The notes under the pieces are model-generated. The model worked only from the letters and a program-made list of their open reading frames with translations, was not told the origin of the DNA and did not search any database. A stretch of 45,420 bases of DNA. Origin: Candidatus Thalassarchaeaceae archaeon. GTDB lineage: Archaea; Thermoplasmatota; Poseidoniia; Poseidoniales; Thalassarchaeaceae. Both the position numbers and the translations under genes were made by a program. Of the stretch, positions 44,601-45,420 are shown piece by piece. The stretch spans positions 1 to 45,420 of the forward strand of contig JASLKT010000006.1 of NCBI GenBank assembly GCA_030747395.1, in the 5' to 3' direction. Numbering within the stretch: the first letter of the stretch is position 1; each line of letters begins with the position of its first letter.

Positions 44601-45420
44601 AGGAAAGAGCACCGTCCGAATTTCCAAACACAAACAGTCCCGACTCTTGCCATGCACCGAAGGTGTAGAGGAACCAATTGAGGCCCAAAAACAATCCTAG
44701 TGTGCGCCAATGTTCAGCCCAGCAGAAAGCCACAAACATGGCTATTAGGCCCGTAAATAGGGCCCAGAAGAAGCCAACGTGTTCTGCAAGGAAGATGGAG
44801 TCGGGGTTGTCAAGAGTCGATAGATGCCACAGACTAAACACGTGTGCACCAATCCAAACAGCCAATCCAACATACAACGGGATGTGGTCCTTTTCGACGG
44901 TTTCAGGTAAATCAGCGAACCAAGAACCATGGCCACCTGCTTGTAGGCGACCGCGGCAGGCTAGAGCAATGATGACGCTGGTGAGAATCGAAATGACCCA
45001 CCATGTGAAGAATAGGTAACCAGTAACAGTTCGATCAACGTCGAGGATGTCGTAATAACTGCTGTAAAGAGAACTCTCTCCACCCCATGCATGACCGGCT
45101 GCGGCCACCTGAATCGCATAGACGAATCCAGCGACAACACCGACCACAATCAGTTCTTCTTCGTGGCGCCTTGAGCGATCAAATAGATGAACGCCAATCG
45201 CCATCATGGTGAAGGCTAGGCCTAGTAGAGCTGCACCATCGTAGTAATGCAACATACCGACGGCACCAATCACCAATGCAAATCCGAGGGAGACGAGAGA
45301 GGGGCGTGTTCCAACGGGTTCGAAGATGATACGGGGTGCTTTGCCGAGTAGGCCACCGGCCAATAGCACGGTGGTAATCATCAGCAGTGTGTTCCAATCG
45401 CTTCCATCATAATCGACGGT
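35635..45420 (-). CDS. aglB: AglB/STT3 oligosaccharyltransferase with giant extracellular extension, 5' end beyond the window
   Basis: The enzyme moves a lipid-linked glycan to Asn-x-Ser/Thr outside the membrane. Numbered from the first in-window ATG (45381), motifs are GGSDPWY (348-354, first acidic motif), ADHD (466-469, second), TIAE (675-678, TIxE), AGRFMFN (735-741) and WWDYG (912-916). All are intact. The frame has no stop between 45381 and the window edge, so the true start lies upstream and at least 3,261 codons exist. In front of GGSDPWY lie over 330 residues with about eight membrane helices; usual AglB has about 50. After the normal C-terminal globular part (to about residue 1,450), some 1,800 residues of Ig-like and carboxypeptidase-regulatory-like domains follow. 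A last membrane helix (WLGLVVGLIIAGLIGLFWKF) then precedes GRRGSQAF. Usual AglB is about 800-1,050 aa. Confidence 0.9.
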   Translation of the reverse strand, partial: TVDYDGSDWNTLLMITTVLLAGGLLGKAPRIIFEPVGTRPSLVSLGFALVIGAVGMLHYYDGAALLGLAFTMMAIGVHLFDRSRRHEEELIVVGVVAGFVYAIQVAAAGHAWGGESSLYSSYYDILDVDRTVTGYLFFTWWVISILTSVIIALACRGRLQAGGHGSWFADLPETVEKDHIPLYVGLAVWIGAHVFSLWHLSTLDNPDSIFLAEHVGFFWALFTGLIAMFVAFCWAEHWRTLGLFLGLNWFLYTFGAWQESGLFVFGNSDGALSFLHGSLGTLSWFAIFFWLNAGVLYYGFTGRLMRGPERRNPGQARLWWGQHWYGITIASALLTAFVVRVMWNVIPAMNAAGTGEWDMTGGSDPWYMKRAIDYILAQNSHFVIDMDRAYPVGSINPRPPLFSWTLALGGSLLDPFLEGDVHDAAWWSIAGMPAVYGALTVLPIAATCKRFFGTGAGAIGAWLMALMPGHVSHSTFALADHDAFVILFMSLGFYFWLCAVDSIGSDKLLEDSDWNPLHMVAGIKAAFKQHPAAMAQALLAGVSFATVALGWKGFVYGLAIIYAAFFMQTALNLLRRRDSMPLTAAITVMMFTTFLLPLPFYGNMQLNLIWDASGFQPLFYIVGFTVINGWIVTAFRDKPWLMVIIMGSAITTALLGTLYILQLLDISNGWDVLTTGGFYFSKNKVFGTIAEAQAPSRGQLFANFGPLVFMLAVWMGFVSLWRGFRTRKQTHMVLAMWILLASYMAWSAGRFMFNATPVMAIMGSAAIVGLWRFSGAKEYTKTRRRMGVSGSAARFQSTYRAGRKHPGVPAIGLVLLLLFSQHAIYGIDSGIPRGEVGEKQVDDAIHDLMPDVLRAELFGWSVFDGSPYEDYGMDEEETPTCQGECWYMGTFGPGFNGRSWNEAYDWLQAQDSDESFSERPAFVSWWDYGFQALAQGQHPTVADNFQSGIPAAGNMLLAGGEEDTIALFIVTLAEGDMRQEFNDDQGTMDDEQFTRAFAQTMQQHFNSATQSSATWDEWVSVNTMSDSQGVREHAFTIIGAGDDVMLAEGTVMNADGTRSESTLYRLYEDREQIGEYTDMGMAIYDFDQNGKVDWMDNCPADDEYVIDDNGNSPGDDNYDSTSAFSCESSHYIIGDYWYTSDLYDDFNDVSTSLHRQNARYAIARDLLTHVFSLDEMVDLYHDLTSLEYEVASYDGGPGETVTRNNDIRYFAVDNRLYPIGGYQYAESGMHRGNPTGIFYAPTTLSGLDPEDYIESVYITQRGDRPEQEMTGPEFETAYMADLLAGQSGSGGDVIQLVDVRVDQQPAFFETMIARAYVGYGTPQLGLEPERGHGQPKQHFSQYSYGTPDTPLMWAFPLPGAMMNHFVLANWYDANEDNEQAISLANTGVKVLKYYSGATLEGDVVLGEIGAVPNAKLLIERDAFSGEDPTDTDARTYWIPIGTSQADDEGHYSLTVPSGRIRVTAFMGESDLVSARDQMANAEQQEAQGWAVDLITDDNDDRNINPITGILANVSGSTWLGESSINVTGDQGHSNGASVLNLDINVAASGATGTIEWQGEADFGGEPLANMDLRISNIWDDTRQDAYYITTSDGEIEGEREYGPGAVGEVTFTGPGSMITESGVVTATDFTGNYTRSIMHNHSYSGTGDLLGRGIFVGSIENVDAQACLNGSMPDDASYCLEDANVTDTFFIDGLVEGVEGRFTSNGTSFFTTPMYRETIIGSGTFVVDSSDTSLSTYGTINGTGTFQGTGQFSGDMVKPGSFHLVDAIPGTYHVAVLFDNGEESVLPMPLIVPLTRNSPEAKNIQLSLPGTWIQGTASTLSMDEGGGDIVTGRLKLVISDDMDANVTEPCGEIAWAPCWFETDENGTFGVGPVLEGEYVVTMDGDSDGFDEYRSAPISVTPDTAGNVTPNDIDKIPPMFDIEFLLLDHENQPVENQNLSFSNQFTPFEIDARDNGNGSYNIELPRDTWVVEGILDEEYILYEEIDLQENITGLVLQYVESAWVNGSVMYDLSDKPNEEPQPYNNQMVNIQWGGSITEDTMTDANGSFGFQIPVGAEVNLTVHVVVGNLLVGKHFTVPSDGIDFSGEEDSLYPQNGIGAAGDIFLYEPGNPYTQNVPGFGDYPFMLEAYDNSTGVTWQWPVDTSQGRFNAFVLMGSGNETREWTLSINNEALNVEPLTYAPTPEGNATLQLIANPAYIITNITTFIDHSSDGNLTNGTAQPVDFRLIPYTAFDDSLNINISASQICDAGVTRNCWDNGTIELELRVGKWVFETDAKDARDENTTDFNTLLSNTGGLIDVAIGSEGIEVELGFLPEWHTSITLRNESGGTMANWTVYFENAEDGSETFTIDTDANGTIVEYLPEADWLVHIIDFIDDDGDDTNDDPLQTFRGTLSVDSSTPGTNIEWQSVEAAQFNLTLVEGGSGELLSGFTVTAISDDGLGEFTLGPSDESGVIDSSLMQGSWTLSLNRTDGNMRWILDNTTMSFVSGSGNPDTNLTLNKWVEIAGNLFRDINDDDTWSYAEGIVDANVTVSSATFGPVDLTSDILGTWRIFVPVNDTYDVLATKDGYSNGSVSMDVDYTANTSDIEMMAGMVTVGGEISHVLPSEWSIIADEITLALIPESGLSFAELTPTKVLDNGSWDGTWTADVDPGNWILYATYDGDEGQFAAMELVEAAVAVGGEADAMLSTASILHVTTKWNNYDGVEHTLGDSALIDSGDNLVFASGLAYSWNQTVDMDGEISLLLPAGDYSISGTFVTTEYGVEMTYNGGKSAEVVGGGVESPEQQVVFNRAEDHSVSFTVGDNHTSIQQSEEDGDEFTIINNDAEDGDEYTVGYINMQVNYEGNMAQDSYILTVEMNGGDASYWTVEVWDGDDNPTNTPSDALCVDPEDYTDTDVENHANNNSEYDLGEEFEDSNSNGEWDAGILTNCWSPTRGYEFGLNASMSDDIRLRVTPANESIAESYDEGHSMLVKMTGANSGPISEYELKIFVPQSYGLEVEDPLPNENEDGDVIIGVQAGNDVTYSFFFENSGNGDDTYSFSISELPEALTPLWSVTGASVIPNLGPRSNQAYSVTIHVSEVWFGDVEPFPVTITITSEDNTTSETVTLNIKTALPILEIVEDDYGALGLSQGGFAALGQTNQFYVNVENSGDVDAYDIQVEVLDESGDVVGSQTLDVPMDQTTTYTIDIAPVDEIGTVDYTMRINTTGLELENPLPTEEMMKINYQPEVSTKANNWLGLVVGLIIAGLIGLFWKFSGRRGSQAF

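Noticed and set aside
1-45420. tRNA, rRNA, insertion sequences, integrase or attachment sites
   Set aside because: None were recognised. All gaps are under 250 bases and contain no cloverleaf-like sequence, transposase frame or terminal inverted repeats that I could support.

Overview
The window looks like part of a marine euryarchaeal genome, most likely Marine Group II (Poseidoniales) or a close relative. Archaeal markers are an ArcS-type archaeosine synthase, a UPF0201/DUF54 RNA-binding protein, an AglB/STT3 oligosaccharyltransferase, archaeal type IV pilin-like N-termini, and promoters with a TATA-like box close to the start codon. The genome is compact: many convergent gene pairs abut or overlap by 4 bases, and the longest gap without a gene is about 250 bases. 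More than half of the DNA encodes very large secreted or membrane-anchored proteins. The taxonomic call is an inference from gene content; no rRNA gene is present.

Layout. At 1-998 (minus) lies the N-terminal part of a secreted PPC/CARDB-like protein. Housekeeping and small genes follow to about 10.9 kb: arcS (minus), a secreted one-pass membrane protein (plus), dnaJ (minus), a zinc-ribbon membrane protein (minus), a family 2 glycosyltransferase (minus), UPF0201 (plus), a pyroglutamyl-peptidase/Nudix fusion (minus), two small membrane proteins (plus) and an unknown acidic protein (minus). From 10.9 to 22.2 kb two giant surface proteins lie in tandem on the minus strand: a 1,833-residue membrane-anchored protein with a cytoplasmic EF-hand, and a 1,898-residue thrombospondin-type-3-like calcium-repeat protein. 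From 22.4 to 27.1 kb the plus strand carries a WalJ/YycJ-like metallo-beta-lactamase-fold hydrolase and a three-gene operon of pilin-like proteins. From 27.1 to 45.4 kb the minus strand carries a STAND ATPase with TPRs, a beta-helix surface protein, a membrane-tethered subtilisin, and an AglB-type enzyme continuing past the right edge of the window.

The genes form a cell-surface programme: N-glycosylation (AglB), surface proteolysis (subtilase), pilus-like fibres and very large calcium-dependent or beta-helical surface proteins. The most striking object is the AglB gene. Its STT3 catalytic motifs are intact, but it has at least 330 residues of extra membrane helices in front and about 1,800 residues of extracellular Ig-like or carboxypeptidase-regulatory-like domains plus a second membrane anchor behind. 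A second recurrent theme is short perfect hairpins, mostly with 3-nt loops, just upstream of secreted-protein genes. A third is a clean fusion of a C15 pyroglutamyl peptidase to a MutT-like Nudix hydrolase with both active sites intact.
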